Origin: Treponema sp.
GTDB lineage: Bacteria > Spirochaetota > Spirochaetia > Treponematales > Breznakiellaceae
Length of the DNA stretch: 64,000 bases
NCBI GenBank assembly: GCA_031256035.1
Contig: JAIRRJ010000067.1
Coordinates: 50,313 to 114,312 of the forward strand
Direction: 5' to 3'
Of this stretch, positions 1-8,251 are shown piece after piece (within the stretch, counting starts at the first letter, position 1; every line of letters begins with the position of its first letter). The translations under genes and the position numbers were made by a program. The notes beneath the pieces are model-generated. The model saw only the letters and a list, made by a program, of their open reading frames with translations. It was not told the origin of the DNA and made no database searches.

Positions 1-232
1 CAGGAATGGCAGCGTATGTCTTGTTGGATTTCAGAAGCTGCAATGCCTTAAATCCGCTCATCTCCGGCATTTCAATGTCCAGCAAAATCAAATCAGGCGT
101 TACCTTTTCCAGAAGCTCGAACATCTTCGCCCCGGAAGACATTGTCATCAAACGGTAATTTTTATCCTTAAAAACCTCTCTCACTTTTGAAAGGTTTACA
201 TCGCTGTCGTCAACTACAAAGAGTGTTTTCAT
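1..232 (-). CDS. Response regulator receiver domain protein (partial)
   Basis: A minus-strand frame starts with ATG at 232 and runs off the left edge, giving about 77 residues. The N-terminus MKTLFVVDDSDVN carries the acidic pair of a CheY-like receiver domain. The phospho-acceptor Asp lies in LILLDIEMPEMSG, about residue 54. It is clearly similar to the receiver domain of the REC-HD-GYP protein at 24.5-25.6 kb (shared DLILLDIEMP), so the missing part could be an output domain of that kind. It starts 20 bp after the znuB-like stop on the same strand. A TATAAT-like box lies about 10 nt upstream, so it may have its own promoter. Receiver identity is certain; the output is unknown. Confidence 0.85.
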   Translation of the reverse strand, partial: MKTLFVVDDSDVNLSKVREVFKDKNYRLMTMSSGAKMFELLEKVTPDLILLDIEMPEMSGFKALQLLKSNKTYAAIP

Positions 233-252
233 TTACTCAATTATAATCTATA

Positions 253-1098
253 TTATCTGGTTTTACACCATCCTAAGGCTCTGAATACGGAAAAACCGAG
301 AAAAATGATCCCGGCAATGATTACCGTTACGGCGCCGATTGGCAGATTGAAAAGCCAGCCCAGAACAAGCCCGCCGGCGGAAAACAGAACGGAGAAAATG
401 CAGCTTGAAAGCATCATTACGCCGAGGCTTCTTGAAAAAACACCGGCGCAGCCTGATGGAAGGGTCAGCATGGCGATAACCATCACAATGCCCACAAATG
501 TCTGGAGCAAAACGATGGCAACGGCGGTCAATCCAAGGAGAACCAGAAACAGCCTTTCAACGGGTACACCGCGGGTGCGGGCAAATTCTTCATCAAATGA
601 TGAAGCTTCAATCTGTGGGTAAAAGCGCCATGCCAGAAAAAGGACGATGATGTCAAGGATCGCGAGAAAAAGTAAGTCCCTGCCGGAAATGAGAAGAATG
701 TTTCCAAAAAGCCATGTTGAGGGATCGGCGTACCCGGGAGTTTTTGCCATAAAAACCACCCCAAGGCTCATACCGATTGCCCAGATTGCGTTGATCACCG
801 TATCCTCCCGCTGTTTTGCCTTCAGGGACACAACGCCGATAACAAGGGCGGAAAGAACCGCAAACAAAAGCGCTCCCGCTATCGGAGGAACAGGGAAAAC
901 GCGGGCAGTAAAAAAAAGCGCAAGACCGATGCCGCCAAACACAGCGTGAGAAACCGCTCCGGCAAGACTGCCTATCCGGCGCACCGTTACCACCGAGCCG
1001 ATTATTCCGAACAAAACAGAAGACAGCAGCCCAGCAAAAAGGGCGTTCCTGAGAAACGGAAAATCTGCATTAATCAACGCTTCAATAAAACTCTGCAT
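253..1098 (-). CDS. znuB: Metal ABC transporter permease, ZnuB/MntB-like
   Basis: 281-residue integral membrane protein of the ABC-3 family, the permease of Zn(II)/Mn(II) uptake systems in the inner membrane. Several hydrophobic helices are visible, with the family-typical stretch GSVVTVRRIGSLAGAVSHAV near the N-terminus and a glycine-rich PIGAVTVIIAG near the C-terminus. The frame is open further upstream, but that part overlaps the ATPase gene. I chose the ATG of MQSFIEAL, which begins 7 nt after the ATPase stop. It is the third gene of a binding protein-ATPase-permease operon. Metal specificity is inferred from the His-rich binding protein. Confidence 0.88.
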   Translation of the reverse strand: MQSFIEALINADFPFLRNALFAGLLSSVLFGIIGSVVTVRRIGSLAGAVSHAVFGGIGLALFFTARVFPVPPIAGALLFAVLSALVIGVVSLKAKQREDTVINAIWAIGMSLGVVFMAKTPGYADPSTWLFGNILLISGRDLLFLAILDIIVLFLAWRFYPQIEASSFDEEFARTRGVPVERLFLVLLGLTAVAIVLLQTFVGIVMVIAMLTLPSGCAGVFSRSLGVMMLSSCIFSVLFSAGGLVLGWLFNLPIGAVTVIIAGIIFLGFSVFRALGWCKTR

Positions 1099-1105
1099 AT
1101 ACTCC

Positions 1106-1891
1106 TTACTCGCAACAATCATCGGCGGGAATATTTTCGCCGTGCAGCACCCGCGCCGCTTGACCAAAACCTCCGTGACGGGCAGCATTGCTTGCCTCAA
1201 TCCGGTGCTGCACAATTCCGCCGGCATCTCCCAGGCACAAAACCCTGTCAGTGAGGGCGGTAACATATTCAGTATCATGTGTAACGATAATGATTGTCGT
1301 CTTTCCCTTGTATGACCCCAGATTTTCATAGAGCCGCGTTTCACTTTCGGCGTCCATGTTGGCGGTCGGCTCATCAAGGACAAGGAGATCGGGCTTTGAA
1401 GCCAGCGCACGCGCCACAAGCGCACGCCGCTTCTGCCCGCCGGAAAGCGAACGGTACGGCCTTGCCGCCAAATCCGCGATGCCCGCCTGTTCCATCGCTT
1501 CAGCAATCGCAGTCTTATCATGCGCGGGAAACTTCGTTGCAATAGGCGAATATCTGTTAAAAGAAGTTAACATTCCCATTCTGACAATGCCCCGTACCGT
1601 TATGGGAAACATTTGATCGGACGGAAGATGCTGCGGCACATACGCCAAGTTCCCCTTTCTGGCGGGCAGTTTGCAAATAACATCAAAAAGTTCGATACTT
1701 CCGGCGGATGGCGTTTCAAGACCGAAAAGAAGTTTCAGCACTGTAGTTTTTCCCGAACCGTTAGGACCGACTATGGCCACAAATTCTCCACGGTGGATAT
1801 GAAAAGACGCGTTTTCAAGAACCCGCACATCGCCGTAGGAAAAAGAAACAGTATCGAACCTTACCGCGATGCTCCTGTCCGAATGACTCAT
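1106..1891 (-). CDS. znuC: Metal ABC transporter ATP-binding protein, ZnuC-like
   Basis: 261-residue cytoplasmic ATPase that powers the znuB-like permease. Walker A is GPNGSGKTT at about residue 42, the Q-loop is in AYVPQH, the ABC signature is LSGGQKRR at about 148, Walker B is LLVLDEPTANMD, and the H-loop is in IIVTHD. Length fits the family (about 250). It overlaps the substrate-binding gene by four bases (ATGA), indicating translational coupling, and is followed after 7 nt by the permease. The C-terminal 40 residues beyond the H-loop region contain several His and Cys, which could be a metal-sensing tail; that is inference. Confidence 0.92.
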   Translation of the reverse strand: MSHSDRSIAVRFDTVSFSYGDVRVLENASFHIHRGEFVAIVGPNGSGKTTVLKLLFGLETPSAGSIELFDVICKLPARKGNLAYVPQHLPSDQMFPITVRGIVRMGMLTSFNRYSPIATKFPAHDKTAIAEAMEQAGIADLAARPYRSLSGGQKRRALVARALASKPDLLVLDEPTANMDAESETRLYENLGSYKGKTTIIIVTHDTEYVTALTDRVLCLGDAGGIVQHRIEASNAARHGGFGQAARVLHGENIPADDCCE

Positions 1892-2880
1892 GGCGCCGCC
1901 TTTTGAAGAGCATCACCCATGCGTCGTATATTATCGAGCCAGTTCCCGGCAAGGGGATCAAGCGCAATTAATTCAGCGTCAACAGCGGCGGCAAGAGTTT
2001 TCGCGGCATTGGCGGGAAACTGAGCCTGCACAAACAACGCCGCCGCCTGCTCCTCTTTCAGCCTTAAAATCAAAAACTGTAAATCTCTGGGACCCGGTTC
2101 CTTGCCGCCTGTTTCCACCGCTTCCTGATGTATGCCGAATTCATCAAGAAAATATCCGAAGCTAGGATGATAAACAAAAACACTCCTGCCCTCAAGCGGC
2201 GCAAGAATAATTTTAAGCTTGTCAAATTCATCGTCAATTTCACGGACAAGAATTTCGTATTGTTCAAAATAATAATCCGCGTTTGCGCCGTCCAGCAGGG
2301 AAAGAGTATCCGTTATATGAGCCGCCAAAATCTTTGCCGGTTCCCGCCCAAGCCAAGTGTGTTTGTCAATTTCAAGAGAGGAATGATCGTCATCGCCGTC
2401 ATGATCGTGATCTACCGGAGGGGAACCTTCGCTCACATTCGTTCGCTCGGCGGCAGGTTCGAGAAGCCTGAACCGCACGCCTTCCGTTCCGTCAACAAGG
2501 AGCAGATTCGGAAAAAGGGAGGCAACTTTACCCCTCAGGCTTATCTCAAACTCGGAGCCGGAAAGCACCCATGCGCGGGCGGCGGCTAAACTCTGTATCT
2601 GTTTGGGAGTTGGTTCATAGTTGTGGGGATTCTGCCCCTGCCCGGCAAGCACCAGAGTAGCGGCTTTGTCTCCGGCAATGCGCGACACAAACCATTCCTG
2701 CGGCGGAATGCTCACGGCGATCAAAAGCCCCTGCTGAGATGTTTGCCGGGAACAGGCGGCGAACAGCAGGGAACAAACAACAGCAATCAACAACCACGCC
2801 CTGAAGGGACGGGGTATGTTGTTCTTAAAAGGTATTTGCATTCGGGGTTTAAACCCCTCAGCACGAATAATCTTTTTCAT
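1888..2880 (-). CDS. znuA: Zinc/manganese ABC transporter substrate-binding lipoprotein, ZnuA-like
   Basis: 330-residue metal-binding protein of the cluster A-I (SBP_bac_9) type. The signal sequence ends in a lipobox, LLFAAC, so it is probably anchored outside the cytoplasmic membrane. A His/Asp-rich loop (DHDHDGDDDH) followed by DKHTWL is typical of zinc-specific members; further ligands sit in VYHPSFGYF and in the ALFVQAQFP region. The ATG at 2880 gives a long 28-residue n-region. An alternative ATG at 2841, just inside a perfect GGGGTTTAAACCCC palindrome, would give a more ordinary signal peptide. It lies 7 nt downstream of a BRO-like gene and overlaps znuC by four bases. Confidence 0.88.
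   Translation of the reverse strand: MKKIIRAEGFKPRMQIPFKNNIPRPFRAWLLIAVVCSLLFAACSRQTSQQGLLIAVSIPPQEWFVSRIAGDKAATLVLAGQGQNPHNYEPTPKQIQSLAAARAWVLSGSEFEISLRGKVASLFPNLLLVDGTEGVRFRLLEPAAERTNVSEGSPPVDHDHDGDDDHSSLEIDKHTWLGREPAKILAAHITDTLSLLDGANADYYFEQYEILVREIDDEFDKLKIILAPLEGRSVFVYHPSFGYFLDEFGIHQEAVETGGKEPGPRDLQFLILRLKEEQAAALFVQAQFPANAAKTLAAAVDAELIALDPLAGNWLDNIRRMGDALQKAAP
2844..2857. repeat. 14-bp perfect palindrome near the znuA start
   Basis: GGGGTTTAAACCCC is perfectly self-complementary and lies between two candidate znuA start codons (2880 and 2841). It could be an operator for a metal-responsive regulator, an mRNA hairpin over the start region, or a small dispersed palindrome. None can be chosen from this window alone. 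Confidence 0.4.
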
Positions 2881-2887
2881 TTTGTTC

Positions 2888-3736
2888 TCAATTGCCTATT
2901 TCATTCAAAAGTTTCCGGCCTAAATTTTTGGCGTTCAGTTTACTGACAGCACTCTTGCCCGTGCTTTTTTCGATTTGTTTGCGGGCAACTTTTGCAGCCC
3001 TAGCGCCTTCTGTTGCGACTGCCGCGCTTTCGCGTAATCCGCTTGGTTGACGGACGATGGAAATGTCTGTAGCGGCAACTTCGGCCAGCATATTGAGTAC
3101 GAGTTCGGTGTTGGTCATGTTGTCGCGCAGATTTTCCTTCTTTAAGCCTTTGTGTTTTTTATATTCGCGGGTAGTCATACCGCTCCATGTCTTACTCATC
3201 AAATCGGTGAGTAAGGCGTATTCGTTGTCTTTTTTAACACCGCTTTTGTCCCATTCATCCGTCAGGGCTTTACGGACTTCGATAGACTTGATTCGCTGGT
3301 TAATCCAGTTTTCGCTGTAGCCTAAACGGCGGTAATTGTGTATTGCGCGGTCTATTGACTGCTCAGGATCAATAGTTTCATCAATTCGCTCGTTTCCGGT
3401 TTTTGCAAGCCACATTTTGAACGGTTCGGCCTTTTTACTGGGTATTGATTGTATAAGGCGTAGAACCTGTTCCGTATCGGCAGCATCGGTAAGGTACTTC
3501 TTGCCGTCAGCGGCTTCCATTTTCAGTTGACTACAAATTGTAGTCAACTCACAGCCTTCCATCTTAAGACGTGTTTTCAACACACTCCAGTATTTCCGCC
3601 CGTCTGTACTGTCTGCCAATACAGCGCACACGTCAGCAACCGAAAAATACCATTTTTCGGCATCTTCATCCCATACGGCGCGAACCTGCTGTTTTTCAAA
3701 AAGTTTTATTTTATTTTTTTTCACATCACCTGACAT
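2888..3736 (-). CDS. BRO N-terminal domain protein, DinD/phage antirepressor-like
   Basis: 282 residues. Residues about 10-115 read as a BRO-N (prophage antirepressor) domain: IKLFEKQQVRAVWDEDAEKW, then FSVADVCAVLADS, RKYWSVLK and the closing FKMWLAKTGNERI. The C-terminal part (YRRLGYSENWINQRIKSIEV, MTTREYKKHKGLKKENLRDN) matches the layout of DNA-damage-inducible protein D-like proteins. Such proteins are found in phages and scattered in chromosomes; a DNA-binding or SOS-linked role is family knowledge, not shown here. Its stop is 7 nt before the znuA start on the same strand, so it may be co-transcribed with the zinc transporter. No other phage genes are nearby, so it looks like an isolated acquisition. 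Confidence 0.72.
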   Translation of the reverse strand: MSGDVKKNKIKLFEKQQVRAVWDEDAEKWYFSVADVCAVLADSTDGRKYWSVLKTRLKMEGCELTTICSQLKMEAADGKKYLTDAADTEQVLRLIQSIPSKKAEPFKMWLAKTGNERIDETIDPEQSIDRAIHNYRRLGYSENWINQRIKSIEVRKALTDEWDKSGVKKDNEYALLTDLMSKTWSGMTTREYKKHKGLKKENLRDNMTNTELVLNMLAEVAATDISIVRQPSGLRESAAVATEGARAAKVARKQIEKSTGKSAVSKLNAKNLGRKLLNEIGN

Positions 3737-3747
3737 CTCAATAATAA

Positions 3748-3776
3748 TTAATAAAGCAAAACAAGTGTTTATGCAA
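3748..3776 (-). promoter_or_regulatory. Candidate sigma-70 promoter for the BRO-like gene and znu genes
   Basis: On the minus strand TTGCAT and TATTAA are separated by 17 nt. The predicted start of transcription is only a few bases before the ATG at 3736, so the message would be nearly leaderless. The region is AT-rich, so chance matches are likely. Confidence 0.3.
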
Positions 3777-3823
3777 GGTTAAGAACGCGCTAGCGTGATT
3801 TGGACATTTTTTCGTTCGCATGG

Positions 3824-5020
3824 TTAATTCTTGTTCCTTTTCTTTCCCAAAAAGAACCGTGCGCACGCGCCAACGAACCTTAACCACAACGGCTCCATCC
3901 GCCGCCTGACTCTTCCGAGTTCCTTCATGATCGGAATGTGCTGAGGGCAATGGGATTCGCATTTGCCGCATTTTACGCAAAGGCTCGGAGCGCTTCCCTT
4001 TTCCGACATAAGACCGATACTTGTAACAAATTGCTGCATCCCCGCCACATAGCCAAGCGAATAACTTGCGTTGTACGCTGTAAAACAGCCAGGAATGTTG
4101 ACACCCTTAGGGCAGGGCATACAGTAATTACAGCCGGTACAGCGAATCTTGCAGGCGCGGTTCACTGACTCAATCACATCGGCGTACACGGCTTTCTGCG
4201 CTTCACCTAACATTCCGACAGCAGCTTTGTCAGCAAGGCGCACGTTTTCTTCAAGCTGATCTATGCCGTTCATTCCCGAAAGGAGCAGGGTTACTTCTTC
4301 CTGATTCCAAATCCAGTTCAGCGCCCAGCCCACGGGCGACAAATTTGCATCGGCTTTTTGGAAGATTTTCACCGCATCCTTCGGAAGGCCGGTCGCGAGC
4401 TTTCCGCCAAGCAGAGGTTCCATCACAACCACGGGCATTTTCGGCGCAGCCGCGCGAAGCCCCGTAACGCCCGCCTGAAAATTTTCATCCGAATAATTGT
4501 ATTGAATCTGGCAGAATTCCCAGTTGTAATCATCAAGGATTTTCAGGAATTCATTTTGAGCGCCGTGAAAAGAAAAACCAATCCATTTGATTTGACCTGA
4601 TTTCTTTTTTTGGGCAATCCAGTCCTCTATCCCCCATTTTTTTAACTTTGCCCATTGCTCAAAATCCATCAGCATGTGCATCAGGTAGTAGTCGATGCAT
4701 CCGGTTTTCAGGCGTTCAAGCTGCTGATTAAAATATTTGTCAAAATCAGCGGCGCTTTTTAGCATCACGAGGGGCAGCTTGCTTGCGATAAAAACCTTTT
4801 CGCGCGCGCTGTTTTTGTCCAGAATTGCGCCTAACGTCTCTTCGCTGCCGGGATATATCCACGCGGTATCAAAATAATTAACGCCCATTTCAATGGAACG
4901 CATGATCAATTCTTCGGACTTTTGCATGTCAATTCTGCCGAAAGTCCTCGGAAAACGCATGCACCCGAAACCCAAAACCGAAAGTTTATTGCCGGAAATT
5001 TTATCAATCCTATATTGCAT
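3824..5020 (-). CDS. Aldo/keto reductase with C-terminal 4Fe-4S ferredoxin domain
   Basis: 398 residues from the ATG of MQYRIDKISG. An AGGGGC ribosome-binding site precedes this start, which I prefer to the GTG at 5038 that overlaps the upstream gene. The N-terminal about 280 residues are an AKR barrel: LGFGCMRFPR, then NYFDTAWIYPGSE with the catalytic Asp and Tyr, a Lys in FIASKLPL, and DYYLMHML. The C-terminal part has two clusters, CTGCNYCMPCPKGVNIP and CVKCGKCESHCPQHIP, typical of the ferredoxin-fused AKRs of anaerobes. The likely role is an NAD(P)H- or ferredoxin-linked redox reaction on an unknown carbonyl substrate in the cytoplasm. It starts 7 nt downstream of the coiled-coil gene at 5028-5642. 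Confidence 0.9.
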   Translation of the reverse strand: MQYRIDKISGNKLSVLGFGCMRFPRTFGRIDMQKSEELIMRSIEMGVNYFDTAWIYPGSEETLGAILDKNSAREKVFIASKLPLVMLKSAADFDKYFNQQLERLKTGCIDYYLMHMLMDFEQWAKLKKWGIEDWIAQKKKSGQIKWIGFSFHGAQNEFLKILDDYNWEFCQIQYNYSDENFQAGVTGLRAAAPKMPVVVMEPLLGGKLATGLPKDAVKIFQKADANLSPVGWALNWIWNQEEVTLLLSGMNGIDQLEENVRLADKAAVGMLGEAQKAVYADVIESVNRACKIRCTGCNYCMPCPKGVNIPGCFTAYNASYSLGYVAGMQQFVTSIGLMSEKGSAPSLCVKCGKCESHCPQHIPIMKELGRVRRRMEPLWLRFVGACARFFLGKKRNKN

Positions 5021-5027
5021 TTTGCCC

Positions 5028-5642
5028 CTACCATTCACGGGGAATGAATCCCTCAGGTATATTTATTTCTACCGTATCGCCTGTCTGCTCAAGCACATAC
5101 ATCCCTGTCCGAAGGGCATACTTGCGTACAGAATCGTCCATTACCGCTCCGGCAATCGCGCCGCAGAATTTACGGGTATCATGCCGCTGATCCGCCCTGC
5201 GGCGCAGCACTTCCATCCGCTTAACATGATCGTCCACATCAGACTTTACCGGCTTTGATTTGACTTCCACAGCAATCACAATCTCTCCGTTTTCCAGCAG
5301 AATATCAATTTCCGTACAGGCATTGGGGTTATCCGGCTCAAAAATTTTCTTGTCCTGAGATTGTTCGGTAAAATGAAACCCCAGCTTATTGAACTTTTCA
5401 ATGGTACCCGGAGCTACCAGATGTTCCACCAGCTCGCCAAAACGGTTGCCTAGCCTGCTAATCTTGCGGTCAGTCTCCTGCATCCGCCGGTCAGTTTCTT
5501 TCATCTGCTCCTTGATTTCCTTCGTTAGCTTGTCGTTTTCCTGCATTCGCTTGTCAAAGTCTTCTCTGGATTTTCTGAGCCACTCCCAAGCCTGCTCAGG
5601 CGTCCAAATCTGCTGGTAATCGGAAAGCATTGCTGTTTCCAT
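5028..5642 (-). CDS. Coiled-coil protein with PD-(D/E)XK nuclease-like C-terminal domain
   Basis: 204 residues. Residues about 25-70 form a charged coiled coil with repeated KETDRRMQETDRK units. The C-terminal half contains TEIDILLENG followed by IAVEVKSKPV, the D...ExK pattern of the restriction-endonuclease-like fold, and then DHVKRMEVLRR. Proteins of this build (DUF3782-like) are multi-copy in spirochaetes and cyanobacteria, with no established function. A clear paralogue is at 23916-24518 with the same coil repeats and EIDVKLENG..VEVKTKL. The start has a strong AAGGAG site. Nuclease activity is an inference from motif order only. Confidence 0.72.
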   Translation of the reverse strand: METAMLSDYQQIWTPEQAWEWLRKSREDFDKRMQENDKLTKEIKEQMKETDRRMQETDRKISRLGNRFGELVEHLVAPGTIEKFNKLGFHFTEQSQDKKIFEPDNPNACTEIDILLENGEIVIAVEVKSKPVKSDVDDHVKRMEVLRRRADQRHDTRKFCGAIAGAVMDDSVRKYALRTGMYVLEQTGDTVEINIPEGFIPREW

Positions 5643-5915
5643 TTTCTTCTCCTTAAAAAATCAGTATAGCGCAGCCTGTAATCTAAGGCTACATCATATA
5701 TATGGCGCATAGATGCGCTTCTGCTTTAGTAACACAAACAAAAAACATGACTACTCACGGTGGTCAGTCACTCTTTTTTAAGTAATTTTCTATTTCACTA
5801 AAGCGCCACACATACTCGCGCCATATATGGGTATGAAATCAAAGAATTTTCCAACCTCACACAAAGACACCAGAGTTCGTGAGAGGAATAGGAAGATTTG
5901 CTTTATGTAATCTAG
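5643..5915. other. Intergenic region without a recognisable gene
   Basis: AT-rich stretch upstream of the coiled-coil gene. On the minus strand it has a TATACT-like box about 25 nt before the AAGGAG site of that gene, without a convincing -35. The rest encodes nothing I recognise; the plus strand leads into an Rpn-like C-terminal scrap at 5916, so part of it may be decayed transposase-like sequence. Confidence 0.4.
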
Positions 5916-5984
5916 ATGGGTATCCCGAAAGAGCAAATAGCAGAAGGCACCGGGCTTTCACACGATGAAATAGAAAAACTCTAA
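5916..5984 (+). pseudogene. Remnant of an Rpn-type (PD-(D/E)XK transposase-like) protein C-terminus
   Basis: A 22-codon plus-strand frame reads MGIPKEQIAEGTGLSHDEIE followed by KL and a stop. This matches the usual C-terminal ending of Rpn/PD-(D/E)XK-family putative transposases (…G.P.E.IAE.TGLS.EEI..L). Nothing upstream continues the family in any frame I could read, so the body of the gene is deleted or decayed. It lies directly before a terminator that serves the opposite strand. Confidence 0.45.
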
Positions 5985-6015
5985 CAAAAAAAGCCCCCGG
6001 TTTCCCGGGGGCTTT
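5985..6015 (-). terminator. Rho-independent terminator of the secreted-protein gene
   Basis: Perfect stem AAAGCCCCCGG / CCGGGGGCTTT with a three-base loop, followed on the minus strand by a run of T. It lies about 19 nt after the stop at 6034. Confidence 0.9.
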
Positions 6016-6033
6016 CAGCGTGCAAAAGAAAAA

Positions 6034-7266
6034 CTACTTTGCTTTGCTGAGATCGTACATTTCATTGATGAATGCTTTTGACGCATCCCTGATCTTGTCT
6101 ATATCGGCGGCAGGCAACGTGGCGTCCAAAACCAGATAAATGACTGCTGACTTTTGCTCTGTTCTGGTTTTGTTCCTGGTGGCGGCACCCGTTCCGGTCA
6201 TTTCATTCCACTGGCTACTCCCATAAGTATATGCTTTTACATTCTCATTAGCAGGAAACCCGCCAATTCCGGGAAAACTGAAATCTACCTTGACACCGTG
6301 ATGTCTTCTGACTTCCACCGCTTCTGTCTTGCTGTAGGTAACACCGGTTTTTTCAATACCGGTTATTTTCCATTTCCCGCCCGGTTGCTCCATTTTACCT
6401 TTCAAAAAATATCCTGAAGGATTAGAACCATCAAGAGGTTTTTTACCGTCAAATGAAATTGCGAAATTACAGTTATCACTGTCTTCATCTCCCCCTACCG
6501 AAGGACCGGCGACAGTTACTACATAATCCGATGAATATTTAACGCTGTTAAGCCCGCTTGCAATGCCTTTAAATACATTACTTATGCCTGTCCAGTCACT
6601 TTGTATCATGACATAGGGATTGTCAGCATTCCACGCAGTGTCCCAATCGCCGCTTGATACACGGTTTAAGGTCTTTTTCTGTTCATCTTCGTTAGAAGAT
6701 AATTTTACAGCTACCGCATAAGCGTCAATAGTTATGCCATTTATGTCTATCTGCCCGCTGCCGCTTGCATTTCCGCCACGAATCTTCTTTTTTACTTTAT
6801 CGCCATAATCATTATTATTAGCTTCACCGGCTAAACTATTAGAACCCTGATCACGACCGGCGGTAAAGCTGACAATTGTAACGTTGTCCACCGACTTGGG
6901 AAGCCATTGTTTATACCCCTCCATATCATTAATTACTCCGTTCACCGCATAATACAACGGGGTAGTATCTGTTTTGCTGCTTCTTCGATAACTTCCCAAA
7001 ACATAGAGCAAATCGTCAAGATCCTGCTGTTTGCCAAGGTACATAAGTTTCTGGCTGGAAAGTGCATTCGACATACGGGACTGTTCAACCAAATCCGTGT
7101 ATCCTTTGTTAATGCCGTTGGTAGTACCGTCAAAGGAAACGACACCAACATAAATGCCTTTTGGTCCGATAGATGCAATAAAATCATCCCATTCATCGCA
7201 GGCATCCAATACAAGGAAAGCCGGCATTAGCAATGCAATAAGCAAAGCTGACCATATACGTTTCAT
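6034..7266 (-). CDS. Putative secreted/lipoprotein with von Willebrand A-like region
   Basis: 410 residues from the ATG of MKRIWSALL, which follows GGAGG by five T. The signal peptide ends in VLDAC, a relaxed spirochaete-type lipobox. The following 150 residues alternate strands and helices in a vWA-like manner (YVGVVSFDG, a helix with TTPLYYAVNGVINDM, then DNVTIVSFTAGRDQGSN), but a complete MIDAS motif (DxSxS) is not evident. The C-terminal half has no recognised domain. It is probably exported and cell-envelope associated. It is divergent from the amino-acid transporter operon and ends in its own terminator, so it is a single-gene transcript. Function unknown. Confidence 0.65.
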   Translation of the reverse strand: MKRIWSALLIALLMPAFLVLDACDEWDDFIASIGPKGIYVGVVSFDGTTNGINKGYTDLVEQSRMSNALSSQKLMYLGKQQDLDDLLYVLGSYRRSSKTDTTPLYYAVNGVINDMEGYKQWLPKSVDNVTIVSFTAGRDQGSNSLAGEANNNDYGDKVKKKIRGGNASGSGQIDINGITIDAYAVAVKLSSNEDEQKKTLNRVSSGDWDTAWNADNPYVMIQSDWTGISNVFKGIASGLNSVKYSSDYVVTVAGPSVGGDEDSDNCNFAISFDGKKPLDGSNPSGYFLKGKMEQPGGKWKITGIEKTGVTYSKTEAVEVRRHHGVKVDFSFPGIGGFPANENVKAYTYGSSQWNEMTGTGAATRNKTRTEQKSAVIYLVLDATLPAADIDKIRDASKAFINEMYDLSKAK

Positions 7267-7378
7267 AAAAACCTCCATCATTTGATTACTTCCGGTAAAA
7301 AACCGTTTTAATCAGTTATATTAATGCCAATATACCCCGCATAGGGGATTTTGTCAATAATTGGGGGGAAATACCCTG

Positions 7379-7407
7379 TTAACAAATCATTAAAAATCCG
7401 TTAGAAT
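7379..7407 (+). promoter_or_regulatory. Sigma-70-type promoter of the amino-acid ABC transporter operon
   Basis: TTAACA and TAGAAT with exactly 17 nt between, 31 nt before the ATG at 7439. The intergenic space is shared with the divergent gene starting at 7266. Confidence 0.55.
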
Positions 7408-7438
7408 ACTGAAAGAACGAAAACATATGGAGGAAAAA

Positions 7439-8251
7439 ATGAAGAAAATTGCGATTTTAGTGTTGTGCGTACTGGCGGCGGGGACTGTTTTTGCCCGCGG
7501 TATCAGGGATGGGAATACCGGAGAAGATAATTCCCTTCAAGTTGTCCTTTCAGCAAAGAAATTTGTCATGGGTCTGGATGATTCTTTCCCGCCCATGGGT
7601 TTCCGCAACGAAAGGAACGAGATCGTTGGCTACGATGTGGATTTGGCGAAAGAGGTGGCAAAGCGGATGGGCGTCGAGCTGGTTCTGCAGCCCATTGACT
7701 GGGCAGCCAAAGAGCAGGAACTCAACACCCGCCAGATTGACTGTGTCTGGAACGGGTTTACTATCACCGAAGAACGCAAGAAAAACGTACTTTTCACCCC
7801 GCCATATCTGAGGAATGCGCAGGTTATAGTCGTTAAATCGAATTCTCCGGTACAGAAGCTGGCGGATTTGGCGGGCAAGATAGCGGGGACACAGGCGGGG
7901 TCAGCTTCAATCGGTGCGATTGATGACGCTCCCGCATTCAAGGCAAGCCTGAAAGACCTTATCCAATACAAGGACTTCCTGACTGCCCTGATGGACCTTG
8001 ATGTCGGCGGGATCGATGCGGTAGTCATCGACCTTGTTGTGGCAAATGACAATATCAACCGCTCCGGCAAACCTTTCCGCATTTTGGGAGAAACCCTCGG
8101 CGATGAAGAGTTCGGCGTCGGTTTCCGTTTCAACGACAAAGCCCTTGCAAACAAGGTTTGGGAAATTCTGCTTGACATGGCAAAAGACGGCACAGTCGCC
8201 AGAATTGCCACACAATGGCTGGGCGCGGATATTTCTGTAATCGGTAAGTAA
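7439..8251 (+). CDS. Polar amino-acid ABC transporter substrate-binding protein
   Basis: 270 residues. The ATG at 7439 is preceded by GGAGG; an in-frame ATG at 7427 overlaps that site and is rejected. A signal peptide (KKIAILVLCVLAAGTVFA) is followed by a periplasmic type-II binding fold of the bacterial extracellular solute-binding family 3: VMGLDDSFPPMGFRNERNE, IVGYDVDLAKEVAKRMG, then DCVWNGFTIT and the family signature TPPYL. It delivers an amino acid, exact ligand unknown, to the permease encoded directly downstream; stop and next ATG are adjacent (8251/8252). Confidence 0.92.
   Translation: MKKIAILVLCVLAAGTVFARGIRDGNTGEDNSLQVVLSAKKFVMGLDDSFPPMGFRNERNEIVGYDVDLAKEVAKRMGVELVLQPIDWAAKEQELNTRQIDCVWNGFTITEERKKNVLFTPPYLRNAQVIVVKSNSPVQKLADLAGKIAGTQAGSASIGAIDDAPAFKASLKDLIQYKDFLTALMDLDVGGIDAVVIDLVVANDNINRSGKPFRILGETLGDEEFGVGFRFNDKALANKVWEILLDMAKDGTVARIATQWLGADISVIGK

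Noticed and set aside
1099..1542. N-terminal extension of the znuB-like frame to 1542
   Set aside because: It lies wholly inside the ATPase gene in another frame, and its residues show no membrane or family features; the ATG at 1098 fits the operon spacing.
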